Positions 6,802 to 15,854 of a stretch of 64,000 bases of DNA are shown here, piece by piece. How positions within the stretch are numbered: the first letter of the stretch is position 1; the number at the start of each line of letters is the position of its first letter. The translations under genes were made by a program, and so were the position numbers. The DNA is from an uncultured Eubacteriales bacterium (GTDB taxonomy: Bacteria; Bacillota; Clostridia; Lachnospirales; Lachnospiraceae): NCBI GenBank assembly GCA_900314885.1, contig OMWY01000003.1:1-64000 (forward strand), written 5' to 3'. The notes under the pieces were generated by a model. It had not been told where the DNA came from and made no database searches. It worked only from the letters and a program-made list of their open reading frames with translations.

Positions 6802-9472
6802 CGGTATTCTCCGCGTTCACAGTCGTACCTGTTCCGTCATCAGAGTAGTCATTTGGAAGAGCGTCATCAGGACTTGTTGCCTCTTCAGGTACTTCTGATT
6901 CCGCTGCCGTTTCCGCGTCATGAACCTTGCAGGTATCATTCTTCGCGTCACCGGAAATTATATAAGGAGTGTCCTTAGTCTTATAAGTTCTGACAACTTC
7001 CTTGCCTTTTGAATCCTTCTGGACTATCTTCTCTTCCTTGACCAGATAAACCTTCTCACTTACCTGATCCTCCGGGCAATATTTGGTCGCGATCTTGCCG
7101 GAAGCCTTGCATATTTTCACTTTTACGTGACAGGTACAGGTCTCCGTAGGCACACTTCCCTTAGCGAAATATTCCTTCTTCGCGCAAGATCCTCCCTCAG
7201 CCTTATCGCAAAGGCCTGATACCGCAAGCTTACCGCATTTAGTACATATCGTAGCGGTAGTTATCGATGAAGGTCTTACAAATGACGCATCCTTAAGTTT
7301 CTTCTTCACAATAATCTGGTCCATAATATTTTTCCAGATAGGAAGATGGTACTGTGAAAAGTTCGACTGGTTCTTATTATTGTCGTATCCGGCCCATACA
7401 GTACAGGTATAATATGGAGTAAATCCGGAAATCCAGATATCGTTATATTCTGTACTTGAACCCGTCTTTGCCGCCTGACCCATGGCTGTATCGGCAAGAG
7501 CAGCCCTGGTACCGGTGGCGCCTGAAGCCGTAAGCACATCATGCATGGCATCAGTAAGAAGGAAGGATGTGGAATCCTTCATAACCTGTCTTACTACAGG
7601 CTTATTTTCAAGAATAACATTTCCATCGTGGTCGAGTACCTTGCTGTAAAATGACGGTGACGTATATATGCCCTGATTTGCTATGGCAGAGTAAGCCGCA
7701 GTAACCTCAAGGTTGCTGACACCAAGCGAGAGACCACCTAAAGCAAGGGCAAGATTAGCGTCATCTTCGGTTATTGTCGTAAAGCCTAAGCTGTCAAGGT
7801 AAGCAAGCGCAGGCTGGAGCCCAACATCCTCAAGGGTTTTGACCGTTACGATATTCATAGACCTGTAAATTCCGCGACGGTAAGTCGAGAGTCCCTCATA
7901 GGAATCCCCCCACCAGTTATGGACCTCCTTGTCACTGTTAGGATAATAGTATACTCCGTCATCCTGTACGCTTGCGAGAGTATCTCCATGCATATCGAGA
8001 GCGGGAAGATAGGTTGACAGAACCTTAAAGAGTGACCCGGGTTGTCTCGTTGAATCGGTAGCCCTGTTAAGAGTAAGATTCCCGGCCTTCTTGCCGCGTC
8101 CTCCGACAATCGCAACTACAGCGCCGGTTGTCGGATCCATAACGGTAACCGATACCTGAGGCTCAATTGTATATGTAGCCTTCTCACCCAATATCTCGTC
8201 ATCAGGGCCGACAACCTTAGCCTTAAACTTATCTATATAAGGCTTAGCGTCCTTCTTCTCGGTAAAGAGCATATCCTCAAGACCAAACATCTGCTTAATA
8301 TGGCCCTCGGAATAATTTGTGGTTTTGCCGTCCTTATCTTTTACTGAGAGCGCGTAGGTAAGCTGCCACCTCTCAGGGACATTCGCGTAGTAGGTCTCAT
8401 CCTTTACTGTCTTATTACAGATACTCTGAATAGTAGGGTCCTGATAAGTATAAATAGAGAGACCACCTGAATTAAGCAGGTTATATGCCTGGGTTGTCGA
8501 ATACCCTTTTTTCGCGACAAGGTCATTTACTACCTGCTCAATTGTCGCGTCAACGTAATATGAGTAAACGTTAGAGCTGCTGTTAGTTATATCTGTATTT
8601 ACAGCCTGAATTCTCGCGTAAACGTCATCTGCCATAGCCTCATTATACTCATCCTCGCTGATATAGCCCTGTTCGAGCATTTTTTTAAGAATTTCATTTC
8701 TACGCGCAGCGTTGGTCTCAGGGTTGGTAATAGGGTTGTTGGCAGTAGGATTCTTCGTGATTCCCGCTATAACCGCGGCTTCTGAAATGGTAAGTTCACT
8801 TACATCCTTGCCAAAGTATCTCTGCGAAGCCGTCTGCACGCCGAGAGTATTCTGACCCAGATTAATAGTATTCAGGTAGTACTCAAGTATCTGATCCTTT
8901 GAATAAATGCCCTCAAGCTTGATAGCGAGGTACTGCTCCTGGATTTTACGTTCTACCTTAGCAAGGGTAGTCGACTCCTCGCCTCCTTCAAAAACCTGAT
9001 TCTTGAGGAGCTGCTGGGTAATAGTGGAAGCACCCTGCGCATTGTCGCCGCCGCTCGCGAGTATTGTAAGTCCGGCCCTGAAAATGCCCCTCACATCAAT
9101 GCCGCCATGCTCATAAAAACGCTCATCCTCTATCGCTATAAAGGCCTTCTGAACACAATCCGGAATCTGGTCGAGTGTCTTATAGACCCTGTTGGCTCCG
9201 GCCCCGACTACGGTGTTCATTTTTTTACCCTTAACGTTATAGATGGTCGTCTGAAAGCCTGTTGGGACAACATTTATGGAGTTGATGTCAGGAGACCTGT
9301 CAAGAATCCCCTTCGCTGCTCCATATACAGCGTACGCCCCACACACAAAGAAAGCGACGATAAAAACAAGCAGGAGTCTCACAAGCCAAACCGCCGCTTT
9401 ACTTGATATCTTAGTCGGTATCGAGCGATAGCGTCTCCGCCTCGCTATAACCTTTTCTTTTCCGTAATTCAT
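6791..9472 (-). CDS. Class A penicillin-binding protein (PBP1A-type glycosyltransferase/transpeptidase)
   Basis: 893 residues. Cytoplasmic Arg-rich N-terminus, one membrane anchor (about 28-52), GT51 domain with EDERFYEHGG and GASTITQQLLKNQ, then a transpeptidase domain with all three motifs: SLFK (SxxK) after STRQPG, SMN (SxN) and KTGSS (KTG). The C-terminal 150 residues hold Cys pairs (CTKCG, CTCHVK, KYCPED) and an acidic Thr/Asp tail; paired Cys tails are common in clostridial PBP1. It polymerises and cross-links peptidoglycan outside the membrane. The ATG overlaps the lysR stop (ATGA), so the regulator and PBP are co-transcribed. Confidence 0.95.
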   Translation of the reverse strand: MNYGKEKVIARRRRYRSIPTKISSKAAVWLVRLLLVFIVAFFVCGAYAVYGAAKGILDRSPDINSINVVPTGFQTTIYNVKGKKMNTVVGAGANRVYKTLDQIPDCVQKAFIAIEDERFYEHGGIDVRGIFRAGLTILASGGDNAQGASTITQQLLKNQVFEGGEESTTLAKVERKIQEQYLAIKLEGIYSKDQILEYYLNTINLGQNTLGVQTASQRYFGKDVSELTISEAAVIAGITKNPTANNPITNPETNAARRNEILKKMLEQGYISEDEYNEAMADDVYARIQAVNTDITNSSSNVYSYYVDATIEQVVNDLVAKKGYSTTQAYNLLNSGGLSIYTYQDPTIQSICNKTVKDETYYANVPERWQLTYALSVKDKDGKTTNYSEGHIKQMFGLEDMLFTEKKDAKPYIDKFKAKVVGPDDEILGEKATYTIEPQVSVTVMDPTTGAVVAIVGGRGKKAGNLTLNRATDSTRQPGSLFKVLSTYLPALDMHGDTLASVQDDGVYYYPNSDKEVHNWWGDSYEGLSTYRRGIYRSMNIVTVKTLEDVGLQPALAYLDSLGFTTITEDDANLALALGGLSLGVSNLEVTAAYSAIANQGIYTSPSFYSKVLDHDGNVILENKPVVRQVMKDSTSFLLTDAMHDVLTASGATGTRAALADTAMGQAAKTGSSTEYNDIWISGFTPYYTCTVWAGYDNNKNQSNFSQYHLPIWKNIMDQIIVKKKLKDASFVRPSSITTATICTKCGKLAVSGLCDKAEGGSCAKKEYFAKGSVPTETCTCHVKVKICKASGKIATKYCPEDQVSEKVYLVKEEKIVQKDSKGKEVVRTYKTKDTPYIISGDAKNDTCKVHDAETAAESEVPEEATSPDDALPNDYSDDGTGTTVNAENTDGQ

Positions 9473-10374
9473 CTTCTATTCCCTTCAAGAAGGATTTGCA
9501 AAAAATTCTCTGCCTCAGGCTTGACCTTACGCTTCAAAGGCTTCACAGCCGCTATACTTCTAGGCTGTATCTCGCGTTCAGTCTTGATAGTAAAAAGCTC
9601 AACGTCACTTTTGGAAAGGCAGAAATCCGGTACGCAGGCAATTCCTATACCTATCTTGGCAAGGTCTATCAGCAGATCGTTGCTCTCAAGCTCTACCGAA
9701 GGAGTAAGAACTACCCCGTTCTTCTTAAAAAAATCAGAAATATATTTTGCCGTAGCCGAACCGCTTTCAAGCATCATTATCGGATACCTGTTAAAATCGG
9801 CAAGAGCCATTTTCATTTTCATAAGCTCAGGAAAGGCTGTCTTTCCCGCAATAAAAACATCCTTGAATGTGAGAAGATCGATAACCTTAGTATCTCTTGA
9901 AAACGCTCCGTTTGGTGAGTTCGCGATCGCAAGGTCCGCCCTGCCCTCCTGTAGAAACCTTACACAGGCGACACTAGTGCCATTTAACACACTTATACGG
10001 ACATTCGGATATTTCCTGTGAAATATCTTCAGGTAAGGCTTTAAAATGTACCGACAGATCGTATCACTCGCGGCTACAGAGAGACTACCTTCCATGAGGT
10101 CAGCGCTCTCTTTAATCTCCTTCTCGCCGGCAAGCATAAGGTGAATAGCGGGCTCTACGTAGTTTAACAGGACCTCGCCTTCATCCGTAAGGCTGACTGA
10201 CTTGGTTGACCTGGTAAAAATCTTATGCCCCAACTCCTTCTCAAGAGTCTTGACAGACTGGCTCACAGCCGACTGAGAAATATACAGCTCCTTGCTTGCT
10301 TCTGAGAACGACAGGGTTTTCGCTACATAGTAAAAAACCTTGTAAAGCTCAAAATCTATATTAGTATTGTTCAA
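9469..10374 (-). CDS. LysR-family transcriptional regulator
   Basis: 301 residues from a TTG start at 10374, chosen because GGGAG sits 8 nt upstream; the longer reading from the TTG at 10389 would begin inside that Shine-Dalgarno. N-terminal winged HTH (FELYKVFYYVAKTLSFSEAS, ISQSAVSQSVKTLEKELG) and a periplasmic-binding-like effector domain (LEGSLSVAASDTICRYILKPYL onwards). It leads the operon lysR-PBP1A-yigZ-DUF5721-galE-corA, unlike the usual divergent LysR layout, so it may control its own cell-wall operon. The effector is unknown. Confidence 0.88.
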   Translation of the reverse strand: MNNTNIDFELYKVFYYVAKTLSFSEASKELYISQSAVSQSVKTLEKELGHKIFTRSTKSVSLTDEGEVLLNYVEPAIHLMLAGEKEIKESADLMEGSLSVAASDTICRYILKPYLKIFHRKYPNVRISVLNGTSVACVRFLQEGRADLAIANSPNGAFSRDTKVIDLLTFKDVFIAGKTAFPELMKMKMALADFNRYPIMMLESGSATAKYISDFFKKNGVVLTPSVELESNDLLIDLAKIGIGIACVPDFCLSKSDVELFTIKTEREIQPRSIAAVKPLKRKVKPEAENFLQILLEGNRR

Positions 10375-10413
10375 AATTAATACTCCCAATCAATCTTACA
10401 CATTAGCCTTATT

Positions 10414-10442
10414 ATTGTACCATATCAAATGTAAAAAAACAA
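10414..10442 (-). promoter_or_regulatory. Probable promoter of the lysR-PBP1A operon
   Basis: Minus strand -35 TTGTTT (10442-10437), 17-nt spacer, -10 TACAAT (10419-10414), about 40 nt upstream of the TTG start. Confidence 0.55.
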
Positions 10443-10480
10443 GTTCACATTCAGCGCAAAGTGCGCAAATCTGATTGCAA

Positions 10481-10517
10481 AAAAAGAAAAGGGAAAGGCC
10501 CCAAAACCTTTCCCTTT
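10481..10517 (-). terminator. Intrinsic terminator of purL
   Basis: Minus strand AAAGGGAAAGG (10517-10507) pairs with CCTTTCCCTTT (10498-10488), followed by TCTTTTT. It starts 8 nt after the purL stop. Confidence 0.9.
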
Positions 10518-10524
10518 ATTCCTC

Positions 10525-13500
10525 TTAAGTGAAGTAGCTCACGCCACTTTCAAATATTTTCTCATCCTGAGCTCCATATATATTCGTAGCCACATGGTCA
10601 CCGATACGTTCCGAATGAGCCATCTTACCCAAGATATGGCCTGTAGGATCCGTAATTCCTTCTATAGCCATATATGAACCGTTAGGGTTGAAATCCTCAT
10701 CCATTGTAGGATGACCGTCAGCGTCTACATACTGGAAGGCTATCTGCCCATTTTCGCGGAGCTTCTTAAGCCATTCATCATTTGCGACAAATCTTCCCTC
10801 ACCATGAGAAGCAGGAATTGTATAAACGCCACCCAGCTCAAGCTTCATGAGCCATGGAGACTTATTTGATACTGCCTTCGTATAGACTGACCTAGAAACA
10901 TGACGACCGATCGAGTTTCTCGTAAGCGTAGGCGAGTCAGGTCCAATCTCGGTTATTTTTCCATAAGGCACAAGGCCAAGCTTAATAAGTGCCTGGAAGC
11001 CATTGCAGATACCGAGAATAAGTCCGTCACGGTCAAGTAGTCCGGCTACTGCGTCAGCTATCGCAGGATTTCTCATAACAGAAGCGATAAACTTCGCCGA
11101 GCCGTCAGGCTCATCACCGGCTGAGAAACCGCCAGGGAACATGATCATCTGCGAATTATTTATAGCCTTAGCAAAATCATTTACGGAAGCCTTAATGTCC
11201 TCTTCGTTTCTGTTTCTGAAAACAACGGTTTCAGGAACCGCGCCTGCTTTTGTAAATGCCTTACCCGCGTCATATTCGCAGTTTGTGCCCGGGAATACAG
11301 GTATGAATACACGCGGCTTAGCTACCTTAACCCTAGAGCTGTAGGTCTCCTTAGCGTCGTAGTGAAGCTCAGGAACCGTTACATTTTCAATACCTGACCT
11401 TGTAGGATATACCTTCTCAAGGCGGTTTCGCCACAGCTTCATAGCTTCATCTATCGTAAATGAGCCATTCTTAAGCTCAAAAATGCTGTCAGAACTTACC
11501 TCGCCGAGACTTGTGACTTTAAGACCGCTCTTCATTACTTCATCAAGCCTGTCCGCAGGCACTTCGGCTACAATAGAAGCAAACCTAGGCTTAAAATATT
11601 CTGCCTCATCGAGGTCCTTATCCATCTTTACGCCAAGCTTATTGCCGAAAGCCATCTTGCTCACAGCTTCTACGATTCCGAATCGGCCGGCAACAAAGGC
11701 TGAAACTATCGCCTTGTCCTTTATAAGCTTTGTTATTCCGGCCATGGTCCTCTTAAAGTCTTCATAATCCGGAAGCTCATATTTATCAAGCGCAAAGTCG
11801 AACATGACTATCTTATTTCCGGCCTTTTTAAATTCATCAGAAATGACATTTTCGCTCTCTGACACATCAACGGCGAAGGAAACAAGCGTAGGCGGAACAT
11901 CTATATCATTAAATGTTCCGGACATGGAATCCTTGCCGCCGATAGAAGCGAGACCTAAACTCATCTGCGCCTCAAAGGCACCTAGAAGAGCCGCAAGCGG
12001 CTTACCCCAGCGCTTAGGATCGGTACCCGGATGACCAAAGTACTCCTGGAAAGTAAAATGTACCTTATCAAGGTCGCCACCGGAAGCCACAATCTTAGCC
12101 GCCGAACTTATAACCGAATAAACTGCCCCATGATATGGGCTCCATGACATGATATAAGGGTCGAAGCCATAGCTCATCATGGTAACCGTATCGCTATCCA
12201 TTCCATCCATAGGGAGCTTCGCTATCATTGTCTGGTTAGGTGTCTCCTCGTATTTGCCGCCGAATGGCATGGTGACAGTAGCCGCGCCAATTGACGAGTC
12301 AAACATCTCTGAGAGTCCCCTCTTCGAGCAGACGTTGAGATCTGATAGCGTATTAAGCCATCTCTCACAAGGGCTTCCGCTTATCTCTTCGTCTGCCTTG
12401 TATCCCTCTTTAAAATAATCCCCTGCTGGTATCTCTACCTCCGCGCTCGTCTCAGCGTGAGCGCCATTCGTGTTGAGAAACTTTCTCGAAATATTTACAA
12501 TCTCTTTGCCTCTCCACTCCATTACAAGACGTGGGTCCTCTGTAACCTCTGCGGCCACAACAGCCTCTAGGTTTTCCTCTGCAGCGTATGAGAGCATAGT
12601 GTCGACGTCCGAAGGAGCTACAACAAGCGCCATACGCTCCTGGGACTCAGAAATGGCAAGCTCAGTACCGTCAAGGCCTGCGTATTTCTTAGGAACCCTG
12701 TCAAGGTAAATGTGAAGACCATCAGCAAGCTCACCTATAGCGACTGAAACTCCGCCCGCTCCAAAGTCGTTACATTTCTTGATGAGCTTAGTTACCTCAG
12801 GACGCCTGAAGAGCCTCTGAATCTTACGCTCTGTAGGTGCGTTTCCCTTCTGAACCTCGGCTCCGCAGACCTCGATAGACTTCGTGGTGTGGCTCTTTGA
12901 TGAACCTGTCGCGCCGCCTATACCGTCACGGCCTGTACGACCGCCAAGAAGGATAATTTTGTCACCCGGTTCTGAATCCATGCGGATGACATTTTTACGT
13001 CTCGCTGCTCCCATTACGGCACCGATTTCCATACGCTTCGCGACATAATTCGGATGATAGATCTCGTCTACAAGGCCTGTCGCAAGACCAATCTGGTTGC
13101 CGTATGAGCTGTAGCCCTGGGCTGCTCCCGTAACGAGCTTTCTCTGAGGAAGCTTGCCCTCTATCGTGTCAGCGATAGGAACAGTAGGATCAGCGGCACC
13201 CGTAACACGCATGGCCTGGTATACGTAGCCTCTTCCCGAAAGAGGATCACGAATCGCCCCGCCGAGGCATGTCGCCGCTCCACCGAAAGGCTCGATCTCA
13301 GTCGGGTGGTTGTGAGTCTCGTTTTTGAAGAAAACAAGCCACTCCTCCGTCTGCTCGCTGCCATCAGGAAGCTTTTCCTTAACGGGAACTACTATGGAGC
13401 ATGCGTTTATCTCATCCGTATCCTCCATATCCGTAAGCTTCCCTTCGCGTCTAAGCTCCTTCATACCCGCGAGCGCAATATCCATGAGAGATATGTACTT

Positions 13501-14310
13501 GCCGCTCTTTCCCTCTGAGAGCTTCCTATGGGCCTCTTTATATTTTTCAAATGAAGCGCGTATAGGCTCAGCGTACTCGCCGTCGTCAATCTTCACGTCC
13601 TTAAGCTCCGTAAGGAAGGTAGTATGACGGCAGTGGTCAGACCAGTATGTATCAAGCATCCTGATCTCTGTCATGCTCGGATCGCGCTTCTCGTCATTTT
13701 TAAAGTAATCCTTTATGAAAAGAAAGTCAGCATAGCTCATAGCAAGGTTGAGACTTGTATAGAGCTTCTTAAATTCAAGCGAATCCATGGAAATGAAGCC
13801 ATCAAGAACAGCTACGTCAGACGGTTCAGGATAAGTATCAACGAGTGTTTCGGGCTTATCCTCGGAAGCAACTCTTGAATCGACAGGATTCACTACGTAC
13901 TCTTCTATCTTCTTAAGCTCAGCGTCACTTATACTGCCCTTAATCACATAAGTTGTGGCTGACTTGATAACAGGCTCCTCAGTCTCATTAAGAAGCTTGA
14001 CGCACTGGGCCGCGCTATCTGCTCGCTGGTCAAACTGGCCCGGTAAATATTCCACTGAAAAAGCCTTCTCCCCGACTTCTACAGGGAACTTCTCCTCATA
14101 CAGATCATCTACAGGCGGCTCTGAGAATACAATGGTCTTAGCCTTCTCGTATGTAGCGTCGGTAACATTCTCAACGTCATACCTGATAAGAACTCTTACA
14201 GCCTCGATATCATTAAGGCCGATATATGACGATATCTCTTCCTTCAATTCACCCGCGCGGACCGCGAAATCCGCCTTCTTCTCTACGTAGATACGTCTGA
14301 CTTTACTCAT
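10525..14310 (-). CDS. purL: Phosphoribosylformylglycinamidine synthase, single-chain
   Basis: 1261 residues, the clostridial single-polypeptide form that fuses PurS-, PurL- and PurQ-like parts. ATP-grasp-like AIR-synthase repeats are visible (SDHCRHTTF, KNETHNHPTEIEPFGGAATCLGG, KSHTTKS, GGVSVAIGELADG, GGKDSMSGTF) and a C-terminal glutamine amidotransferase with PVFPGTNCEYD, FPGGFSAGD, the nucleophile in GICNGFQ and SHGEGRF. It converts FGAR, glutamine and ATP to FGAM in purine synthesis. Monocistronic: own promoter upstream, terminator downstream, no neighbouring pur genes. No purine riboswitch is visible in the short leader. Confidence 0.97.
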   Translation of the reverse strand: MSKVRRIYVEKKADFAVRAGELKEEISSYIGLNDIEAVRVLIRYDVENVTDATYEKAKTIVFSEPPVDDLYEEKFPVEVGEKAFSVEYLPGQFDQRADSAAQCVKLLNETEEPVIKSATTYVIKGSISDAELKKIEEYVVNPVDSRVASEDKPETLVDTYPEPSDVAVLDGFISMDSLEFKKLYTSLNLAMSYADFLFIKDYFKNDEKRDPSMTEIRMLDTYWSDHCRHTTFLTELKDVKIDDGEYAEPIRASFEKYKEAHRKLSEGKSGKYISLMDIALAGMKELRREGKLTDMEDTDEINACSIVVPVKEKLPDGSEQTEEWLVFFKNETHNHPTEIEPFGGAATCLGGAIRDPLSGRGYVYQAMRVTGAADPTVPIADTIEGKLPQRKLVTGAAQGYSSYGNQIGLATGLVDEIYHPNYVAKRMEIGAVMGAARRKNVIRMDSEPGDKIILLGGRTGRDGIGGATGSSKSHTTKSIEVCGAEVQKGNAPTERKIQRLFRRPEVTKLIKKCNDFGAGGVSVAIGELADGLHIYLDRVPKKYAGLDGTELAISESQERMALVVAPSDVDTMLSYAAEENLEAVVAAEVTEDPRLVMEWRGKEIVNISRKFLNTNGAHAETSAEVEIPAGDYFKEGYKADEEISGSPCERWLNTLSDLNVCSKRGLSEMFDSSIGAATVTMPFGGKYEETPNQTMIAKLPMDGMDSDTVTMMSYGFDPYIMSWSPYHGAVYSVISSAAKIVASGGDLDKVHFTFQEYFGHPGTDPKRWGKPLAALLGAFEAQMSLGLASIGGKDSMSGTFNDIDVPPTLVSFAVDVSESENVISDEFKKAGNKIVMFDFALDKYELPDYEDFKRTMAGITKLIKDKAIVSAFVAGRFGIVEAVSKMAFGNKLGVKMDKDLDEAEYFKPRFASIVAEVPADRLDEVMKSGLKVTSLGEVSSDSIFELKNGSFTIDEAMKLWRNRLEKVYPTRSGIENVTVPELHYDAKETYSSRVKVAKPRVFIPVFPGTNCEYDAGKAFTKAGAVPETVVFRNRNEEDIKASVNDFAKAINNSQMIMFPGGFSAGDEPDGSAKFIASVMRNPAIADAVAGLLDRDGLILGICNGFQALIKLGLVPYGKITEIGPDSPTLTRNSIGRHVSRSVYTKAVSNKSPWLMKLELGGVYTIPASHGEGRFVANDEWLKKLRENGQIAFQYVDADGHPTMDEDFNPNGSYMAIEGITDPTGHILGKMAHSERIGDHVATNIYGAQDEKIFESGVSYFT

Positions 14311-14351
14311 AAACTCACTCCTTCTGACATGTTTGTCAACGAACTGAATGT

Positions 14352-14380
14352 ATTATAGCACACAATCATTCATAAGTAAA
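14352..14380 (-). promoter_or_regulatory. purL promoter
   Basis: Minus strand -35 TTTACT (14380-14375), 17-nt spacer, -10 TATAAT (14357-14352), about 40 nt before the purL ATG. The leader is too short for a purine aptamer. Confidence 0.65.
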
Positions 14381-14428
14381 TATAATAAATAGCTTTTTAT
14401 TTATAAGTATAATTAATAAATAAGCCTC

Positions 14429-14457
14429 TTTACTTTTCGATACTCAAGTTGTATAAT
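14429..14457 (+). promoter_or_regulatory. Promoter of tRNA-Thr
   Basis: Plus strand -35 TTTACT (14429-14434), 17-nt spacer, -10 TATAAT (14452-14457), 25 nt upstream of the tRNA. It is divergent from the purL promoter. Confidence 0.65.
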
Positions 14458-14482
14458 ATCATAGTGCTTTTAAGAGCGCCAT

Positions 14483-14555
14483 GCTACTGTGGCTCAGTTG
14501 GTAGAGCAGCTGATTCGTAATCAGCAGGTCACCGGTTCAAGTCCGGTCAGTAGCT
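14483..14555 (+). tRNA. tRNA-Thr (anticodon CGT)
   Basis: 73-nt cloverleaf: acceptor GCTACTG/CAGTAGC, D-arm GCTC-AGTTGGTA-GAGC, anticodon stem GCTGA/TCAGC with loop TTCGTAA (anticodon CGT, reads ACG), variable AGGTC, T-arm ACCGG-TTCAAGT-CCGGT, discriminator T. CCA is not encoded. Confidence 0.95.
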
Positions 14556-14559
14556 ATTG

Positions 14560-14625
14560 TCTGTTGTCGCGTCGCTTGCGACGCGGCCAAGGATGAGCGA
14601 AGATTGTCGCGTCGCTTGCGAAGCG
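14560..14625. repeat. GC-rich palindromic repeat next to tRNA-Thr (GATGAGCG family)
   Basis: An 18-bp direct repeat occurs at 14564-14581 and 14604-14621 (40-bp period), each unit being an imperfect or perfect palindrome; the first forms CGCGTCGC-TT-GCGACGCG (14568-14585). The linker contains GGATGAGCGAAG. The 44091-44189 element has the same layout (ATTGTCGC hairpin, then GATGAGCG..AG, then ATTGTCG). No T-run follows, so it is not a simple terminator. Confidence 0.65.
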
Positions 14626-14657
14626 AATCCGGCGATTTCTAAATTCCTCGGGAAGTT

Positions 14658-15353
14658 TTATCTTCCTTCTGTTATCTCTTTCTTGTAAACCATGTACGCA
14701 TATACCACGGATGCAATCGATGCAAGGATAATGTAAAAAACTGCTATCATTATTGCAGCAAACGAATTTTTCATAAACGTTGCCGTTATAATAGTCAACA
14801 AACCTGCAGCAATGATTGCAATCGCCCCGAATCTATTGCTCTTTCTCCATGTCGTTTCGTTATACCTGCTCCAGCTTACCCTTACTCCTACATTGCTGTT
14901 AATTCGCGTCTTTGTCATGACGTTCCCGATTAAAATGAAAAATATTCCCATCAGAATGCAGGTAACTTTAGCTATATCCACTGTTTCCCTTTCTGCTCCG
15001 GAAATGGCTTCGGTATAGGAGCCATATAAGAGGAATCCCTGCATAACGGTAAACATCGCGGCCATACACAAGCCGGCAATGCCGATTACCTTTGCATTTG
15101 ACCTTGCTCCGGCGCTTTCCTTTTCATCAGATACTTTTTCAGCCTTCCTATCATAGTGTCTGATAAAGAGTGTCCAGAATAATGACATGAGCAGAATGAT
15201 AATCGGAAATATCATGTTCTCGTATTTGGACCCCCAGCGATCAATATTCCCGCTCATATCGTAATGCATCGGCACACGGTCAGGCATATACTGAAGAACA
15301 ATAGCTGTTCCTATAAGCGCGATAAAAGATATAATCCACATAATCTTCTTCAT
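14658..15353 (-). CDS. SdpI-like membrane protein (DUF1648/SdpI)
   Basis: 231 residues with about six membrane segments. The N-terminus has the DUF1648 pattern (VPMHYDMSGNIDRWGSKYENMIFPI) and the C-terminal half the SdpI pattern (GNVMTKTRINSNVGVRVSWSRYNETTWRKSNRFG). In Bacillus, SdpI gives immunity to the SdpC killing factor and, by sequestering SdpR at the membrane, induces its own operon. Here the ATG overlaps the sdpR-like stop (ATGA), the same sdpRI organisation, but no sdpABC toxin genes are in the window. It could protect against foreign SDP-like toxins; this is inference. Confidence 0.87.
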   Translation of the reverse strand: MKKIMWIISFIALIGTAIVLQYMPDRVPMHYDMSGNIDRWGSKYENMIFPIIILLMSLFWTLFIRHYDRKAEKVSDEKESAGARSNAKVIGIAGLCMAAMFTVMQGFLLYGSYTEAISGAERETVDIAKVTCILMGIFFILIGNVMTKTRINSNVGVRVSWSRYNETTWRKSNRFGAIAIIAAGLLTIITATFMKNSFAAIMIAVFYIILASIASVVYAYMVYKKEITEGR

Positions 15354-15619
15354 TTCTTGTCACCTCCGAATTGTCCTATCCACAGAAGCAGTTCATCAAA
15401 GACCGAAGTATTGATCTCATAGTAGATGAAATTCTTCTGCTTATATTCCATGATCAGATCTGCATTCTTAAGCAATTTCAGGTGGTAAGACAAAGCTGCC
15501 GGTGTAACCCCAAGCCCCTCAGCTATCTCTCCGGCATTCATCCGGCCGTTTTTGAGCATTACGAGTATATCCCGGCGTTGTTTATCTGCCAGCACCTTAA
15601 AAATATTTGTGTCGCCCAT
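15350..15619 (-). CDS. ArsR/SmtB-type autorepressor, SdpR-like
   Basis: 89 residues, one winged HTH domain (LADKQRRDILVMLKNGRMNAGEIAEGLGVTPAALSYHLKLLKNADLI). No metal-binding Cys motif of classical ArsR sensors is seen. It is followed with 4-bp overlap by the sdpI-like gene and preceded by a perfect 20-bp palindrome between promoter and start, consistent with autorepression of the sdpRI pair. Confidence 0.9.
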   Translation of the reverse strand: MGDTNIFKVLADKQRRDILVMLKNGRMNAGEIAEGLGVTPAALSYHLKLLKNADLIMEYKQKNFIYYEINTSVFDELLLWIGQFGGDKK

Positions 15620-15641
15620 TTAGCCCGCTTCCATCGAAACT

Positions 15642-15661
15642 ATTTAAAATTAATTTTAAAT
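15642..15661. promoter_or_regulatory. Perfect 20-bp palindromic operator of the sdpR/sdpI-like operon
   Basis: The 20-bp sequence ATTTAAAAT...ATTTTAAAT reads identically on both strands and lies between the -10 (15671-15676) and the sdpR start at 15619. An AT-rich partial copy (AAAATATTTTTAAATTC) lies upstream of the -35 near 15710-15725. This is the position expected for an ArsR-type repressor. Confidence 0.75.
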
Positions 15662-15670
15662 TCTGTAGTC

Positions 15671-15699
15671 ATTATAAACCAAAAGGTGGATTCTGTCAA
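15671..15699 (-). promoter_or_regulatory. Consensus promoter of the sdpR/sdpI-like operon
   Basis: Minus strand TTGACA (15699-15694), 17-nt spacer, TATAAT (15676-15671): a perfect consensus, which suggests high expression when derepressed. Confidence 0.9.
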
Positions 15700-15854
15700 G
15701 GGCTATTTCAAAATATTTTTAAATTCTTGGTGAATCCAGGACCACGCCTCCGTCGATCGCCTTCCTTTTCAATGGGTCAAGCAAGAACAGACAAAATTAT
15801 CACGACGACCGCGGCTAGATTAATGCCTCTGAATTTATAATTCTTTCCTATGCT

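Noticed and set aside
10525-14310. Long antisense open frames across purL (for example 11003-11344 and 13955-14290 plus strand)
   Set aside because: They are Ser/Leu-rich mirror frames of a highly conserved gene, without ribosome sites or family matches.
14311-14352. Purine riboswitch before purL
   Set aside because: The promoter lies about 40 nt from the ATG, leaving no room for the aptamer, and none of its conserved loops are seen.
15763-15840. 22-codon plus-strand frame MGQARTDKI...
   Set aside because: Too short, no ribosome site, no recognisable family.
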